DNA of 64,000 bases from Pedobacter punctiformis (GCF_027213715.1 NZ_JAPWGM010000001.1:248001-312000), one strand, 5' to 3'. Numbered from the stretch's first letter, positions 54,667 through 64,000 are shown. A program made the numbers and translations. Notes: generated by a model from the letters alone, not told the origin.

Positions 54667-57600
54667 ATGAATTATTCAAAAGTTAATAATATAGTAGGCT
54701 GGATCTGCTTTTTAATTGCGACAATAACTTATGTTTTAACCTTAGAGCCGTCTGCCAGTTTCTGGGATTGCGGTGAGTTTATCGCATCAGCATTTAAAAT
54801 GCAGGTTGTTCACCAACCGGGTGCTCCATTATTTTTAATGATCCAGCGATTCTTCTCTATTTTTGCTTTTGGCGATACAACCAAAATAGCTTACTGGATG
54901 AACATTGGTTCTGCCGTTTCCAGTGGTGCAACCATTTTGTTTTTATTCTGGACCATTACGGCGCTCGCTAAAAAAACCTTAATTAAAGCTGGCGATGAAC
55001 TTACCACAAGTAAACTAATCAGCATTATGGGTGCAGGTGCAGTTGGTGCATTGGCTTATACTTTTTCAGATAGTTTTTGGTTCTCTGCTGTAGAATCTGA
55101 GGTTTATGCTCAATCATCTTTATTTACAGCCATCGTGTTCTGGGGCATCTTAAAATGGGAGGCACATGCTGATGAACCTAAAGGCGATCGCTGGTTATTA
55201 TTTATTGCATACGTGATGGGCTTATCCATCGGCGTTCACTTATTAAACTTATTAACCATACCCGCTATGGCATTTGTTTATTATTTCAAAAGAACGGATA
55301 AAGCAACTACTTCAGGCATTTTTAAAACCCTTTTTGTTGGTATCCTTATACTGGCCGTTGTTCAATATGGCATTATCCAGTATTTAGTTTCATTTGGTGC
55401 CTATTTCGATCTTTTCTTTGTTAATACTTTAGGTTTAGGTTTTGGCACTGGTGTATTATTTTTTGCCGTTGTATTAATCGGTTTATTTGTTTGGGGCATT
55501 CGTTATTCTATTGCACACCAAAAGAAATTATTAAACCTGGGTTTAATCTCTACTGTTTTAATCATTTTCGGTTATGCTTCATTCGCCATGATTGTAATCA
55601 GGGCAAAAGCAGAACCAAACTTAAATAACAGTGCACCAAAAGATGCTTTTTCTTTCTTAAGCTATTTAAACCGGGAGCAATATGGCGACAGGCCATTGGG
55701 TTACGGACCAAACTATAATTCGGAAAGAACAGGTGTAACCGATGGCAAAACCATCTGGAGAAAAGGGGATAAAAAATACGAGGTTGCAGGAAAGAAAAGT
55801 GAATACGAATACAGCAACAACAGTTTATTGCCGCGTATGTACAGCGATGATCCAAGACATGCTGCTTTTTATAAAGAATGGATGCACCTTGATGACAGCA
55901 AAAAACCTAATGTAATTGATAATATTGGCTTTTTAACCAGCTATCAAATCGGCTATATGTACATGCGTTACTTTATGTGGAATTTTGCTGGCCGTCAGAA
56001 CGACGAACAAGGACAAGGCAGCGGATTTGAAGGCGAGTGGTTAAGTGGTGTAAAAGCGATTGATGGCATACGTTTAGGCGATCAAAGTCATTTGCCACCA
56101 TCAACTGTAGATAACAAGGCTTATAACCGCTTTTTCTTCCTGCCGTTAATTTTAGGTTTATTGGGTGCAATATGGCACTTTAAACGCAATCAAAAAGATG
56201 CAGGCGTTATTGCCTTATTATTCTTTTTCACCGGTATTGCAATTGTTTTATACCTGAATCAGAAACCGATGGAACCCCGTGAAAGGGATTATGCTTATGT
56301 AGGCTCATTTTATGCTTTTGCCATTTGGATTGGACTCGGCGTACTGGCGATAAAAGAATGGCTATTTAAAAAATTAACACCAACTAACGGAGCAATTGGC
56401 GCTACCGTAATTGGTTTACTGGCTGCACCAACTATTATGGCAGAGCAAGGCTGGGATGATCACGATCGCTCAACCAAATTGGTTGCCCATGATATCGCTT
56501 TGGATTACCTGCAATCTTGTGCCCCTAATGCCATTTTATTTACCTACGGTGATAACGATACTTACCCGCTTTGGTACATTCAGGAGGTTGAAAATGTTCG
56601 TCCTGATATTAGGATTGTTAACCTGAGTTTATTTGATACCGATTGGTACATCAATGGATTAAGACAAAAACAAAATGAATCGGCTCCACTGCCACTTACC
56701 ATGAAGCCTGCACAGTATGTACAAGGCGAAAGGGATGTTATGCCGTTTGATGATTACAAAATTGCCGGCAGCGTTGAACTAAAGAATGTTGTTGATTTAT
56801 TGTTATCTGATAATGCAGATGATAAGGTAGCCATGCAGGATGGTACAAAATCAAATTTCCTACCGACAAAAAATCTTAAAATCACGATAGATCCGCAGCA
56901 AATCATCAGCACCGGTACAGTTCCTGCAGCTGACGCCGGAAAAATTACACCGGAAATGAGCTGGACCTTTAATAAAGGTTATGTAACAAAAGGTACATTG
57001 GCCATGTTTGATATCCTGGCACATAACAACTGGAAAAGACCAATTTATTTTGCATCTACCGTACCATCAGAACAATATAATGGTTTAGATAAATATTTAT
57101 ACAGTGAAGGTTTAGCCTTGCGTTTATTGCCTTTAAAAGCAGATACAACTTCAAAAGAAGAAAGAGTAGAGTTATTAAATACCCCTGTTCTGTATAATAA
57201 TGTGATGAATAAATTTAAATGGGGCAATATTAAAACGGCTTCTTATTTAGATCCTCAATCTTCTGACGATACTTTCATCTTCACCAATCTTTTTACCAGT
57301 TTAAGTAGTAGTCTGATTAAAGAAGGAAAAACTGCTGAAGCTAAAAAAGTGCTTGATAAATATTACGAAGTAATGCCTGAACGCTTTTTTGGAATCCGTA
57401 CGGTAGTTGTTAAGTTCTACCTGGCTGAAAATCTTTATAAGCTTGGAGAAGTTGCAAAAGCCAATGATATTATGACAAAATCTGGCGAATACATCAATAA
57501 GGAATTGACCTATCTGGCCGATATTTCTCAATCAAAAGGGTCGCTTACGGGTGCTCAAAATGTACAAACAGGATTATATTACCTGGACAGAATGGTAAAA

Positions 57601-57708
57601 ACAAGTAAAGCCGCCGGACAAATTAAAGTAACTGCGCAGCTGGAGAAAATATTTGCTGGTTTAGAAAGCCGGTTGTCGGTTTACTACCCGCAACAACCAC
57701 AGGAATAA
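54667..57708 (+). CDS. DUF2723 polytopic membrane protein, tandem copy 2
   Basis: 1013 residues and collinear with the preceding gene product, clearly a tandem duplicate: the same SFWDCGEFIASA and VVHQPGAPL motifs at the N-terminus, EPRERDYAYVGSFYAFAIW in the second membrane block, and FTYGDNDTYPLWYIQEVENV in the C-terminal soluble part. The loops after residue 330 differ most (for example GVTDGKTIWRKGDKKYEVAG versus IDLKETGKLYRKGDKKYESA), which may mean different acceptors. The proposed GT-C-like role is as for copy 1. The gene ends at its own terminator (57728-57761). Confidence 0.9.
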   Translation: MNYSKVNNIVGWICFLIATITYVLTLEPSASFWDCGEFIASAFKMQVVHQPGAPLFLMIQRFFSIFAFGDTTKIAYWMNIGSAVSSGATILFLFWTITALAKKTLIKAGDELTTSKLISIMGAGAVGALAYTFSDSFWFSAVESEVYAQSSLFTAIVFWGILKWEAHADEPKGDRWLLFIAYVMGLSIGVHLLNLLTIPAMAFVYYFKRTDKATTSGIFKTLFVGILILAVVQYGIIQYLVSFGAYFDLFFVNTLGLGFGTGVLFFAVVLIGLFVWGIRYSIAHQKKLLNLGLISTVLIIFGYASFAMIVIRAKAEPNLNNSAPKDAFSFLSYLNREQYGDRPLGYGPNYNSERTGVTDGKTIWRKGDKKYEVAGKKSEYEYSNNSLLPRMYSDDPRHAAFYKEWMHLDDSKKPNVIDNIGFLTSYQIGYMYMRYFMWNFAGRQNDEQGQGSGFEGEWLSGVKAIDGIRLGDQSHLPPSTVDNKAYNRFFFLPLILGLLGAIWHFKRNQKDAGVIALLFFFTGIAIVLYLNQKPMEPRERDYAYVGSFYAFAIWIGLGVLAIKEWLFKKLTPTNGAIGATVIGLLAAPTIMAEQGWDDHDRSTKLVAHDIALDYLQSCAPNAILFTYGDNDTYPLWYIQEVENVRPDIRIVNLSLFDTDWYINGLRQKQNESAPLPLTMKPAQYVQGERDVMPFDDYKIAGSVELKNVVDLLLSDNADDKVAMQDGTKSNFLPTKNLKITIDPQQIISTGTVPAADAGKITPEMSWTFNKGYVTKGTLAMFDILAHNNWKRPIYFASTVPSEQYNGLDKYLYSEGLALRLLPLKADTTSKEERVELLNTPVLYNNVMNKFKWGNIKTASYLDPQSSDDTFIFTNLFTSLSSSLIKEGKTAEAKKVLDKYYEVMPERFFGIRTVVVKFYLAENLYKLGEVAKANDIMTKSGEYINKELTYLADISQSKGSLTGAQNVQTGLYYLDRMVKTSKAAGQIKVTAQLEKIFAGLESRLSVYYPQQPQE

Positions 57709-57727
57709 ATTTATTTAAAATGAATTG

Positions 57728-57761
57728 AAAAAGCTTTGCATTAATTTGCAAAGCTTTTTTT
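57728..57761 (+). terminator. terminator of the second DUF2723 gene
   Basis: Stem AAAAAGCTTTGCA / TGCAAAGCTTTTT with a 6-nt loop, then T residues. Confidence 0.9.
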
Positions 57762-57834
57762 ATGGGTAATTTATTGATTGATATCCTTCGCATTTCAGGA
57801 TAAAAAATATTAAAACAAAGAGCCTTACAAACAA

Positions 57835-57862
57835 AAAATCCTCCGGGTTTTAACCTGGAGGA
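57835..57862 (-). terminator. terminator of accA
   Basis: Stem TCCTCCGGGTT / AACCTGGAGGA (one mismatch) with a 2-nt gap that will open to a small loop, and a U-tract on the minus strand, about 45 bp after the stop. Confidence 0.85.
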
Positions 57863-57906
57863 CTTAATATTTAAAGATTCTTTAGCTCAGAATCACAAAT
57901 TTATAT

Positions 57907-58869
57907 TTATTCGTTTACAACACCCATTGCACAAAACTTATCAATTCTTTGCTCAATTAGTTTATCTGTTTTTATTTTACCTAACGATTTCAAATCATTA
58001 ATGATTTGTTCTTTTAAAATTTGGCCCATTAATTCAGGGTCCTGATGTGCCCCACCAAGTGGTTCTCTGATAATCCCATCAATTAACTTATTTCCAAACA
58101 TATCTTCCGAAGTTAACTTTAAACACTCAGCAGCTTTCTCTTTAAAATCCCAGCTTCTCCATAAAATAGAAGAACAAGATTCAGGAGAAATTACCGAATA
58201 CCAGGTATGCTCCAGCATGTATACTTTATCGCCGATACCAATACCCAAAGCACCACCAGAAGCACCTTCGCCAATAATAACACAGATAATTGGAACTTTT
58301 AACACAGACATTTCCAATAAATTTCTGGCGATTGCTTCTCCCTGTCCACGTTCTTCAGCTTCCAAGCCCGGATAAGCCCCCATTGTATCAATAAGAGATA
58401 TCACTGGTTTATTAAATTTCTCTGCCAAACGCATTAAACGCAAAGCTTTACGGTAACCCTCGGGATTGGCCATACCGAAATTACGGTATTGACGCTCTTT
58501 GGTATTTTTACCTTTTTGGTGGCCAATAATCATAACCGTTTGGCCATTAATTGTAGCAAAACCACCTATAATTGCTTTATCATCATTAACGGTTCTGTCG
58601 CCGTGTAATTCGATAAAATCATCACAAATCATGTTGATGTAATCAAGGGTTTGTGGTCTGTCCGGGTGGCGGCTCATTTGAACCTTATTCCAACCCGTTA
58701 GGTTATGATATAGATTTTTAGTGGTTTCATCTAATTTACCATCAAGTTCCTCTAAAGTGGCAGACATATCTACCTTAGTTTTTTCGGCAACTTGCTTAAC
58801 CTTTTCTATCTGCTGAACTAAATCGGCAATAGGTTTTTCAAAATCGAATGACGTTTTTATTTGCTGCAT
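57907..58869 (-). CDS. accA: acetyl-CoA carboxylase carboxyltransferase subunit alpha
   Basis: 320 residues, normal size. Transfers the carboxyl group from carboxybiotin to acetyl-CoA in fatty acid synthesis, in complex with AccD. Contains [91 protein letters not shown] in close form, and [20 protein letters not shown]. No accD is adjacent. A TATTTTTG box (58887-58880, minus) lies 10 nt upstream of the ATG. Confidence 0.97.
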   Translation of the reverse strand: MQQIKTSFDFEKPIADLVQQIEKVKQVAEKTKVDMSATLEELDGKLDETTKNLYHNLTGWNKVQMSRHPDRPQTLDYINMICDDFIELHGDRTVNDDKAIIGGFATINGQTVMIIGHQKGKNTKERQYRNFGMANPEGYRKALRLMRLAEKFNKPVISLIDTMGAYPGLEAEERGQGEAIARNLLEMSVLKVPIICVIIGEGASGGALGIGIGDKVYMLEHTWYSVISPESCSSILWRSWDFKEKAAECLKLTSEDMFGNKLIDGIIREPLGGAHQDPELMGQILKEQIINDLKSLGKIKTDKLIEQRIDKFCAMGVVNE

Positions 58870-59252
58870 AATTGGGTTACAAAAATAAGTAATTATTTTT
58901 AGTTTGAGCCTACAGTTTTTTATTCAAATTTTTAGAAGTAGATAATGATCAACAGCCGGTTAAATTTTAATAATTAGAAAGCAATTACAGTAGTTTTTGG
59001 CCCGTTCCTGCCCCGCTATCCCTGCTGCCATGAAGAATGGCATTCGTTCTATCGGGTTTAAATTAGCCGGGTTTTGCACCTGGCCCCGGTTTGTACCACA
59101 AGCCTTTGTAATTTAGCCCTGATTGGAGCGGTATCTCCCGATTTTTCATCGGGAATTTAGCGGAAAGCAGGATTGGCTCAAAAAAATGCAAAAACCCTGT
59201 GCTTCAACATAAAACAGGTCTGACGATTTTGCCAGACCTATCATTTATCTTT
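58870..59252. other. non-coding region with dispersed repeat
   Basis: 383 bases with the accA promoter box on the right edge of accA, the dispersed repeat copy B (59012-59063), a further small stem TCCCGAT / ATCGGGA (about 59137-59152) and a weak terminator-like hairpin (59216-59239, AGGTCTG / CAGACCT) after the S10 gene. No reading frame of note. Confidence 0.6.
59012..59063 (+). repeat. dispersed repeat, copy B (plus orientation)
   Basis: Starts CCCGCTATCCCTGCTGCC, ends ATCGGGTTTAAAT, and has the inner hairpin GCCAT / ATGGC. It is the counterpart of the minus-strand copy at 37963-38018. The flanking sequence to about 59165 (GGAGCGG, AGCGGAAAGCAGG) may be part of a larger element. Confidence 0.7.
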
Positions 59253-60809
59253 TTAAAACTTTGCGGCTTCTCCAGCCTTAGGCAATGCTTTTTTAATAAA
59301 TTCCTTAATGTGATTGTTAGCCGTTTTAAGATCTTCTTTTCTTAAATACATCATGTGTCCGCTTCTGTAACCTTCCCATTCTGTACGGTCTTTTAGCTTG
59401 CCGGCAGCATCTAACTGCCACATGCTGTATTTTGCATTAAAATAATCACAGGCACCATCATAATAGCCAGATTGCACCAATAAATGCAAATAAGGATTTT
59501 GAGCCATGGCTTGTCTTAAATTATCACCTGTTTTATCGCCGGTATTGTCCCATGGATAAACAGAACCGAACATATTGTATTTCAAATCTGTTTTATAGTT
59601 TAGCTCATTACGGATGTACATGTTAATTGCCGGCGTAAAAGAATGCAACCAGGAAGTTAACTCTGCATTATAATCCGGCCCGTTTCCGGCAGACATTCTA
59701 TCTACACCTTTATACCTCGAATCTAAACGACCGACCGTAAAACCTTTATCTCTTAACAACTCTTTCCAAAAGAAATTTGTAGGTACATCTAAATTATAAT
59801 CAAGGATAACTTTTTCTGAAAGGCCTGAATAACGGGCCATTTTTGTGGCTATAGATTTCTTTTTGTCCTCGCTTAACATGCTTCCCTGTGCAATGGCAGG
59901 CATTAACTCGTTAATGGTAAAACTTTCTACTTCAGGCAGCATGGCCGTTAAATCCTTATTCTGCAAATCGGCAGGTAAAGCTTTATGATACCAGGCTGTT
60001 GCAGCAAAATACGGCAAACGTAAAGCAGCATCAACCGGGCCACTTCTTTCTATGCCTAATTCTGTTGGCGAAACCAGTACCACACCGTTTAAATACATCC
60101 ACTGGCTATTTTGCAATTCTAAGGCTAAACCAGAAACCCTTGTGGTTCCATAACTTTCTCCGATTAAAAATTTAGGAGATGCCCAGCGGTTATTTCGGGT
60201 TACAAAAGTATTGATCCACTCTGCCAGGTATTTAATATCAGCCTTTACTCCAAAAAATTTATTGGTTGGTACATCTTTGCTTGTGGCTCTTGAATATCCC
60301 GTATTCACCGGATCTACATAAACAATATCGGCTACATCAAGTATAGAATATGGGTTTTCTTTATAACCGTAAGGTTGAACCGGATAACCTTCATCATCAA
60401 TATTTAAAACAACCGGGCCTGTGTAAGCAATATGCATCCACACCGATGCTGAGCCCGGTCCACCGTTAAAAGAAATCACCAATGGGCGTTTATCTCTGTT
60501 TTGAACATCACTACGTTCGTAATAAGTATAAAATAATCCGGCAATTGCTTTGCCATCTTCATCCCACACGGGCAAAGTTCCGGTTGTAGCTTTATAGGGT
60601 ACAGCTTTGCCATCTATTGTTACGCTGTGATTGGTTACTACAGAACCTTCAACTTTAATTGCCCGCTCATTTGCCGTTGTTTTTGGTTCATCTTTTGGCA
60701 TTGAAGCAGGTGCTAAAGCTGGTTTGTCAGGTGTTTTTTCTGGTCGTTGCTGCGCCTGAACTAACAGACTGGAACATAAAAGAATAGGGAGTATAAATTT
60801 CAGTTTCAT
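59253..60809 (-). CDS. secreted S10 family serine carboxypeptidase-like peptidase
   Basis: 518 residues. Signal peptide MKLKFILPILLCSSLLVQAQ. Alpha/beta-hydrolase of the S10 type: FNGGPGSASVWMHIAYTGPV (oxyanion region), nucleophile Ser219 in KFLIGESYGTTRVSG, the Asp in QSGYYDGACDYF and His in RSGHMMYLR near the C-terminus. It would trim residues from the C-terminal ends of peptides in the periplasm or outside. It lies downstream of a SusC/SusD pair but a strong terminator (60881-60914) separates them. Confidence 0.93.
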   Translation of the reverse strand: MKLKFILPILLCSSLLVQAQQRPEKTPDKPALAPASMPKDEPKTTANERAIKVEGSVVTNHSVTIDGKAVPYKATTGTLPVWDEDGKAIAGLFYTYYERSDVQNRDKRPLVISFNGGPGSASVWMHIAYTGPVVLNIDDEGYPVQPYGYKENPYSILDVADIVYVDPVNTGYSRATSKDVPTNKFFGVKADIKYLAEWINTFVTRNNRWASPKFLIGESYGTTRVSGLALELQNSQWMYLNGVVLVSPTELGIERSGPVDAALRLPYFAATAWYHKALPADLQNKDLTAMLPEVESFTINELMPAIAQGSMLSEDKKKSIATKMARYSGLSEKVILDYNLDVPTNFFWKELLRDKGFTVGRLDSRYKGVDRMSAGNGPDYNAELTSWLHSFTPAINMYIRNELNYKTDLKYNMFGSVYPWDNTGDKTGDNLRQAMAQNPYLHLLVQSGYYDGACDYFNAKYSMWQLDAAGKLKDRTEWEGYRSGHMMYLRKEDLKTANNHIKEFIKKALPKAGEAAKF

Positions 60810-60880
60810 ATTGTTTGGTTTGAATTATAAATATCAAACTAAAGCATCATTTACTGAAAATTGACTTGAAATTGTTACGA

Positions 60881-60914
60881 AAAAAAACGGTGACACTACT
60901 GGAGCGCCACCGTT
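60881..60914 (-). terminator. terminator of the SusD gene
   Basis: Stem AACGGTG / CACCGTT with a 15-nt loop and eight U on the minus strand, about 25 bp after the SusD stop. Confidence 0.85.
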
Positions 60915-60939
60915 ACCTCGGGATGTGAGGATAAAAATA

Positions 60940-62535
60940 TTATTTGTCCCACCAAACTTTGCCTGTCAGCGTATCGCCTCCCGGCACTGCTGCTGATGCG
61001 GCTCTGTAGTTTTCGCCATTCTTGGCCGCTTCTTCTACAGGGTAAGGAAAACGGCGTGGAATAGTGCCTGAGGTAGCATTTCCCGGATAAACGATTGGTA
61101 TTAAAACCGGAAAGCCAGATCTCCGCCAGTTAGACCAGGTTTCGTAAAAATCTAACATCGTATTGGTGTGTAACCAATATTGCGTGTTAATCATTTGTAA
61201 ACCATTACCTGCATTATATGGATTTGCGGCTACGTAGGCATCAGCGACAGTTGAATTGATGGCAAGCGCTGCATCGTATTGTGCTAAACAGGTTATGGCT
61301 GCTGAAACACCACTGGCGTAATGAGCCGCAGCAGAACCACCAATATTCCATCTTTGTGCAGCTTCGGCTAATAACAGCTCACTTTCTGCATAGGTTAGAA
61401 TAAAAGTTGCTCCGTTCTTTTTAAGCATCCCTGGGCTTGGTGATGAATAATCAGGGAAAGTTGTAAAAGATGCATCCTGACGAATATCCCGTCCGGCAAT
61501 TCCACTCAGATCTTTTCCATTTGGCATTCCTTTTTGAACAGCAGGATTCGAATCAAAAGATGGATTTTGGTCTTTTGAATTTTCGTTCAGAAAAAGCTTC
61601 GTAACGGCTACTTTACCTAAACGAGGATCATTTGTAGCTTTTAAAAGGTCAATAAAAGTTTTAGACCATTTAACATAATAGTTTTCTTGCCCGCCATCAC
61701 CCGATAATACCTGACTATTTCTGTTTTGAGTGGCCCGTGCGCCGGATACATCATGCAGTACAAGCGCATTATCATCATTAGCAATCATCGTTTTACCAAT
61801 TACTTTTGTCGCGTAGGCCTTTGCTGTATTTTCATCCACCTTGGTTAAACGCATGGCAATACGCAATAATAAAGTATTACCAAAACGCTTCCATTTATTA
61901 ATATCCCCTTTATAAACTACATCACCGGTTACTTTATCTCCGTTTACATTTAAAGCATTGGTAGCTTCTTCTACTTCTTTTAAAAGATCGGCATAAATGG
62001 ATTGCTGACTATCGTATTTTGGTGCGAAATTACTTTGATGATAGCCCTGACCTGCCTGAGAATAAGGTACATCACCATAAAGATCGGTAAGACGTTCAAA
62101 AATTAAGGCTTTCCATAAGCGGGCTACTTGCTGTACGTTGTTATATTTAGACTGGCCTTTTGTAAATTCAACTACATCTACAATAGGTTTAACCTGCTCT
62201 GTGTAGGCGCCTACACTTGCATTTCCCCAATAGGCGGCGGTATAACCTTCGTTTAACAGGTACTTATCGCCTGCCCAATAACCAATAACCGTAGAAAGGC
62301 CCTGCATCATGGTAGAAGAATAAATTAAATTTCCCCTCCAGGTATCATAAGCAAAATCGGTGCTGCCTGTATATGTTAACTGCGCTGTTGTTAATATATA
62401 ATTGGGGTCAAAATTAGCCTGACTGTAGGCTACAGGATTGGTATTAATTTCTTCAAAATCTTTTGTACAACCCGAGCTAAGTAAAATACCTGCAAAAAGC
62501 AGCGTGCTATATTTTTTTAATATGTTCGTTTTCAT
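60940..62535 (-). CDS. SusD/RagB family lipoprotein, SusD-like 2 type
   Basis: 531 residues. Lipoprotein signal MKTNILKKYSTLLFAGILLS with acceptor Cys23. Signatures of the SusD-like_2 group: CTKDFEEINTNPVAYSQANF, LTDLYGDVPYSQAG, YADLLKEVEEATNALN, KWKRFGNTLLLRIAMRL and LTYAESELLLAEAAQRW. This subgroup often pairs with receptors for peptides or other non-starch substrates. The SusC gene lies 18 bp upstream; the S10 peptidase is downstream behind a terminator, a hint of peptide as substrate. Confidence 0.94.
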   Translation of the reverse strand: MKTNILKKYSTLLFAGILLSSGCTKDFEEINTNPVAYSQANFDPNYILTTAQLTYTGSTDFAYDTWRGNLIYSSTMMQGLSTVIGYWAGDKYLLNEGYTAAYWGNASVGAYTEQVKPIVDVVEFTKGQSKYNNVQQVARLWKALIFERLTDLYGDVPYSQAGQGYHQSNFAPKYDSQQSIYADLLKEVEEATNALNVNGDKVTGDVVYKGDINKWKRFGNTLLLRIAMRLTKVDENTAKAYATKVIGKTMIANDDNALVLHDVSGARATQNRNSQVLSGDGGQENYYVKWSKTFIDLLKATNDPRLGKVAVTKLFLNENSKDQNPSFDSNPAVQKGMPNGKDLSGIAGRDIRQDASFTTFPDYSSPSPGMLKKNGATFILTYAESELLLAEAAQRWNIGGSAAAHYASGVSAAITCLAQYDAALAINSTVADAYVAANPYNAGNGLQMINTQYWLHTNTMLDFYETWSNWRRSGFPVLIPIVYPGNATSGTIPRRFPYPVEEAAKNGENYRAASAAVPGGDTLTGKVWWDK

Positions 62536-62553
62536 CGTTCTGTCTTTTTAAAA

Positions 62554-64000
62554 TTAAAACTTAACACTAAGGTTTACACCGAATGTTCTAACCGGTGGAA
62601 CACCACCCAATTCCAATCCTGGGAATGTAGCATTGTAGCTGGATTCGGGATCAATATTATCCGTTTTCTTCATTAGGATAAATAGATTCCGGCCAACCAG
62701 GCTTACATTTAAGCCCTGAATTTTGTTGTTAAACATTTTTGCCGGGAAATTGTAGCCCAGTGTCATCTGTCTGAATTTGATGAAACTTGCATCCTGAACA
62801 AATTGCTTTGAAACGTTATTGGCAAAAGTACTGTAATAAGTTGCCGCATTTACACCCAATGCATCCCTGTTTTCAAGCGTTGCCTTATGTAAACCAAAAA
62901 CGTAACCATAGTAATCAGTGGCTGAGAAAACTTTACCACCCCATTTACCATCAATTAAGAATGATAATATGATGCCTTTATAATTGAATTCATTATTCCA
63001 GCCGGCAAACCATTTATTATAAGCCGATCCGTAATCTACCAATGCACCTCTTTTTGGAATTCCGGCTGCATCAACCTGAATTTTTCCGGCTGCATCATAC
63101 AGATAATCGTATGCGGACACCTGTGCAGCCGCTTTGCCCGGAATATTTTGTAAAAAACCTACACCTGATCTTGAGGTAGCCAATAATTGTGAAGTCACAC
63201 CTTCTGCTAAGGAAAGTACTTTATTGGCATTATAAGAGGCATTTAAAGTAGAGGTCCAAATAAAATCTTTATCTTTCAGTACCTGTCCTGACAGCAATAG
63301 CTCATAACCTTTATTTTCGATTTCGCCTGAGTTTAACACAGCGCCGGCATAACCTGTGGTACTGGACGTGGTTACGAAAGAAATCTCGTCTTTAGATTTT
63401 TTCTTGTACCAGGTAAAATCTACATTTAAACGATCGCCAAAAAAGCGCATTTCCGTTCCAATCTCAAATTCGCTGGCCTTTGATGCTCTTAAAGATGCAT
63501 TCGGAATATTAACATTTGAAATGGTTCCGAGAGGTGCCCCATTTAAACTCTCACTTCTGAAACTATAAGCCAGTTGAGTTTGGTAAGGATCAGTTGCCTG
63601 TCCAACAATAGCATAACCGGCTCTCAATTTACCAAAACTTAAAAAGGACGGCTTCCATAATTCGGAGAATACGAATGATCCACTCACTGAAGGATAAAAA
63701 ACACTTAATTTATTATCTTTCCCTGGGGTGGCAAGTGTCGAAAACCAATCACTGCGGCCACTTCCTGTCAGGTAAAAAATATCTTTATAGGTAAATTCTA
63801 AAGTACCATAAACAGACTGTGTTTCTGATTCTGAAACAGAATAATTAACAGATTTATTCTTGGCATTAATAATATTGTAAACACCAAATACAGCAAAATC
63901 AGAGCCGTTGTTTGTAGTTTGATCTATGTGTGTTCTTCTGTAACTGGCCCCTAAATTTGGCGTTACCGTAAAATCTTCGTCTATCTTAAAAGATTTACCA
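62554..64000 (-). CDS. SusC/RagA TonB-linked outer membrane receptor, C-terminal part (cut by window edge)
   Basis: About 482 codons of the C-terminal barrel; the start lies beyond base 64000. The reading frame is open to the edge (YKDIFYLTGSGRSDWFSTLA, then SVFYPSVSGSFVFSELW). Barrel signatures include LSFGKLRAGYAIVGQATDPY, FEIGTEMRFFGDRLNVDFTW, FIKFRQMTLGYNFPAKMF and the last strands VRTFGVNLSVKF. It is the pore partner of the SusD protein that follows 18 bp later. The regulatory end (STN, plug) is outside the window. Confidence 0.94.
   Translation of the reverse strand, partial: GKSFKIDEDFTVTPNLGASYRRTHIDQTTNNGSDFAVFGVYNIINAKNKSVNYSVSESETQSVYGTLEFTYKDIFYLTGSGRSDWFSTLATPGKDNKLSVFYPSVSGSFVFSELWKPSFLSFGKLRAGYAIVGQATDPYQTQLAYSFRSESLNGAPLGTISNVNIPNASLRASKASEFEIGTEMRFFGDRLNVDFTWYKKKSKDEISFVTTSSTTGYAGAVLNSGEIENKGYELLLSGQVLKDKDFIWTSTLNASYNANKVLSLAEGVTSQLLATSRSGVGFLQNIPGKAAAQVSAYDYLYDAAGKIQVDAAGIPKRGALVDYGSAYNKWFAGWNNEFNYKGIILSFLIDGKWGGKVFSATDYYGYVFGLHKATLENRDALGVNAATYYSTFANNVSKQFVQDASFIKFRQMTLGYNFPAKMFNNKIQGLNVSLVGRNLFILMKKTDNIDPESSYNATFPGLELGGVPPVRTFGVNLSVKF

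Overview
The window looks like a chromosomal segment of a Bacteroidota bacterium, most likely Sphingobacteriaceae and close to Pedobacter. The evidence is three SusC or SusC/SusD loci, a FecI-type sigma/FecR pair driving one of them, Bacteroidota -7 promoter boxes (TAnnTTTG), a paired DUF2723 locus, malate:quinone oxidoreductase, a bacillithiol-type YtxJ protein and an AT-rich sequence. I could not run any database search; family names come from motifs read in the translated sequence.

Layout. 1-8263: the start of one SusC gene (running off the left edge) preceded by a long non-coding region with two LacI-like palindromes, then a complete sigma / anti-sigma / SusC / SusD operon on the minus strand. 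8264-12893: mostly minus-strand housekeeping genes (VF530-type DNA-binding protein, RidA-like, M1 peptidase, surface CarboxypepD_reg protein, ArsC-like). 13068-21344: a plus-strand signalling island: LytS-type kinase, LytTR regulator, a three-receiver hybrid kinase, a CheR methyltransferase and a second hybrid kinase. 21407-30502: lumazine synthase, a tiny lipoprotein, YtxJ, Mqo, an unknown lipoprotein with a YwqK-like partner, lipoyl synthase, a second ECF sigma/RskA-like anti-sigma pair, and the bifunctional NAD(P)H-hydrate repair enzyme. 30654-37877: YiaA-like membrane protein, M48 peptidase, class I amidotransferase, a zinc-ribbon unknown, a GH20 hexosaminidase, and a BON lipoprotein followed by a BON/SH3 protein. 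38195-47190: two tandem lipoprotein FKBPs that each seem to hold two FKBP folds, a DHH phosphoesterase, a TonB-dependent siderophore-type receptor, Ndk, a third FKBP, a small membrane lipoprotein, and DUF721/RecF. 47309-51180: unknown protein, TPR protein, Pth, ribosomal L25, Prs and tRNA-Gln. 51407-58869: two tandem DUF2723 membrane proteins and AccA. 59253-64000: an S10 carboxypeptidase-like exopeptidase and another SusD/SusC pair cut by the right edge.

How the parts fit together. The ends of the window are nutrient-uptake loci of the outer membrane; the middle is a mix of housekeeping genes (cofactors, translation, nucleotide synthesis, DNA repair) and regulatory modules. Intrinsic terminators are abundant and clear and separate most transcription units.

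I did not find an obvious new defence system, CRISPR array, prophage or insertion sequence. The observations most worth checking are: competing hairpins between tRNA-Gln and prs, one of which covers the prs start codon; a 9-bp direct repeat on a 21-bp period upstream of the LytS/LytTR pair; a dispersed repeat present in two diverged copies with a retained stem; a perfect 26-bp inverted repeat; promoter boxes placed only 4 to 5 nt before the start codons of ribH, lipA and lytS; the double-FKBP lipoprotein pair; and the CheR gene between hybrid kinases without visible CheB or chemoreceptor partners.
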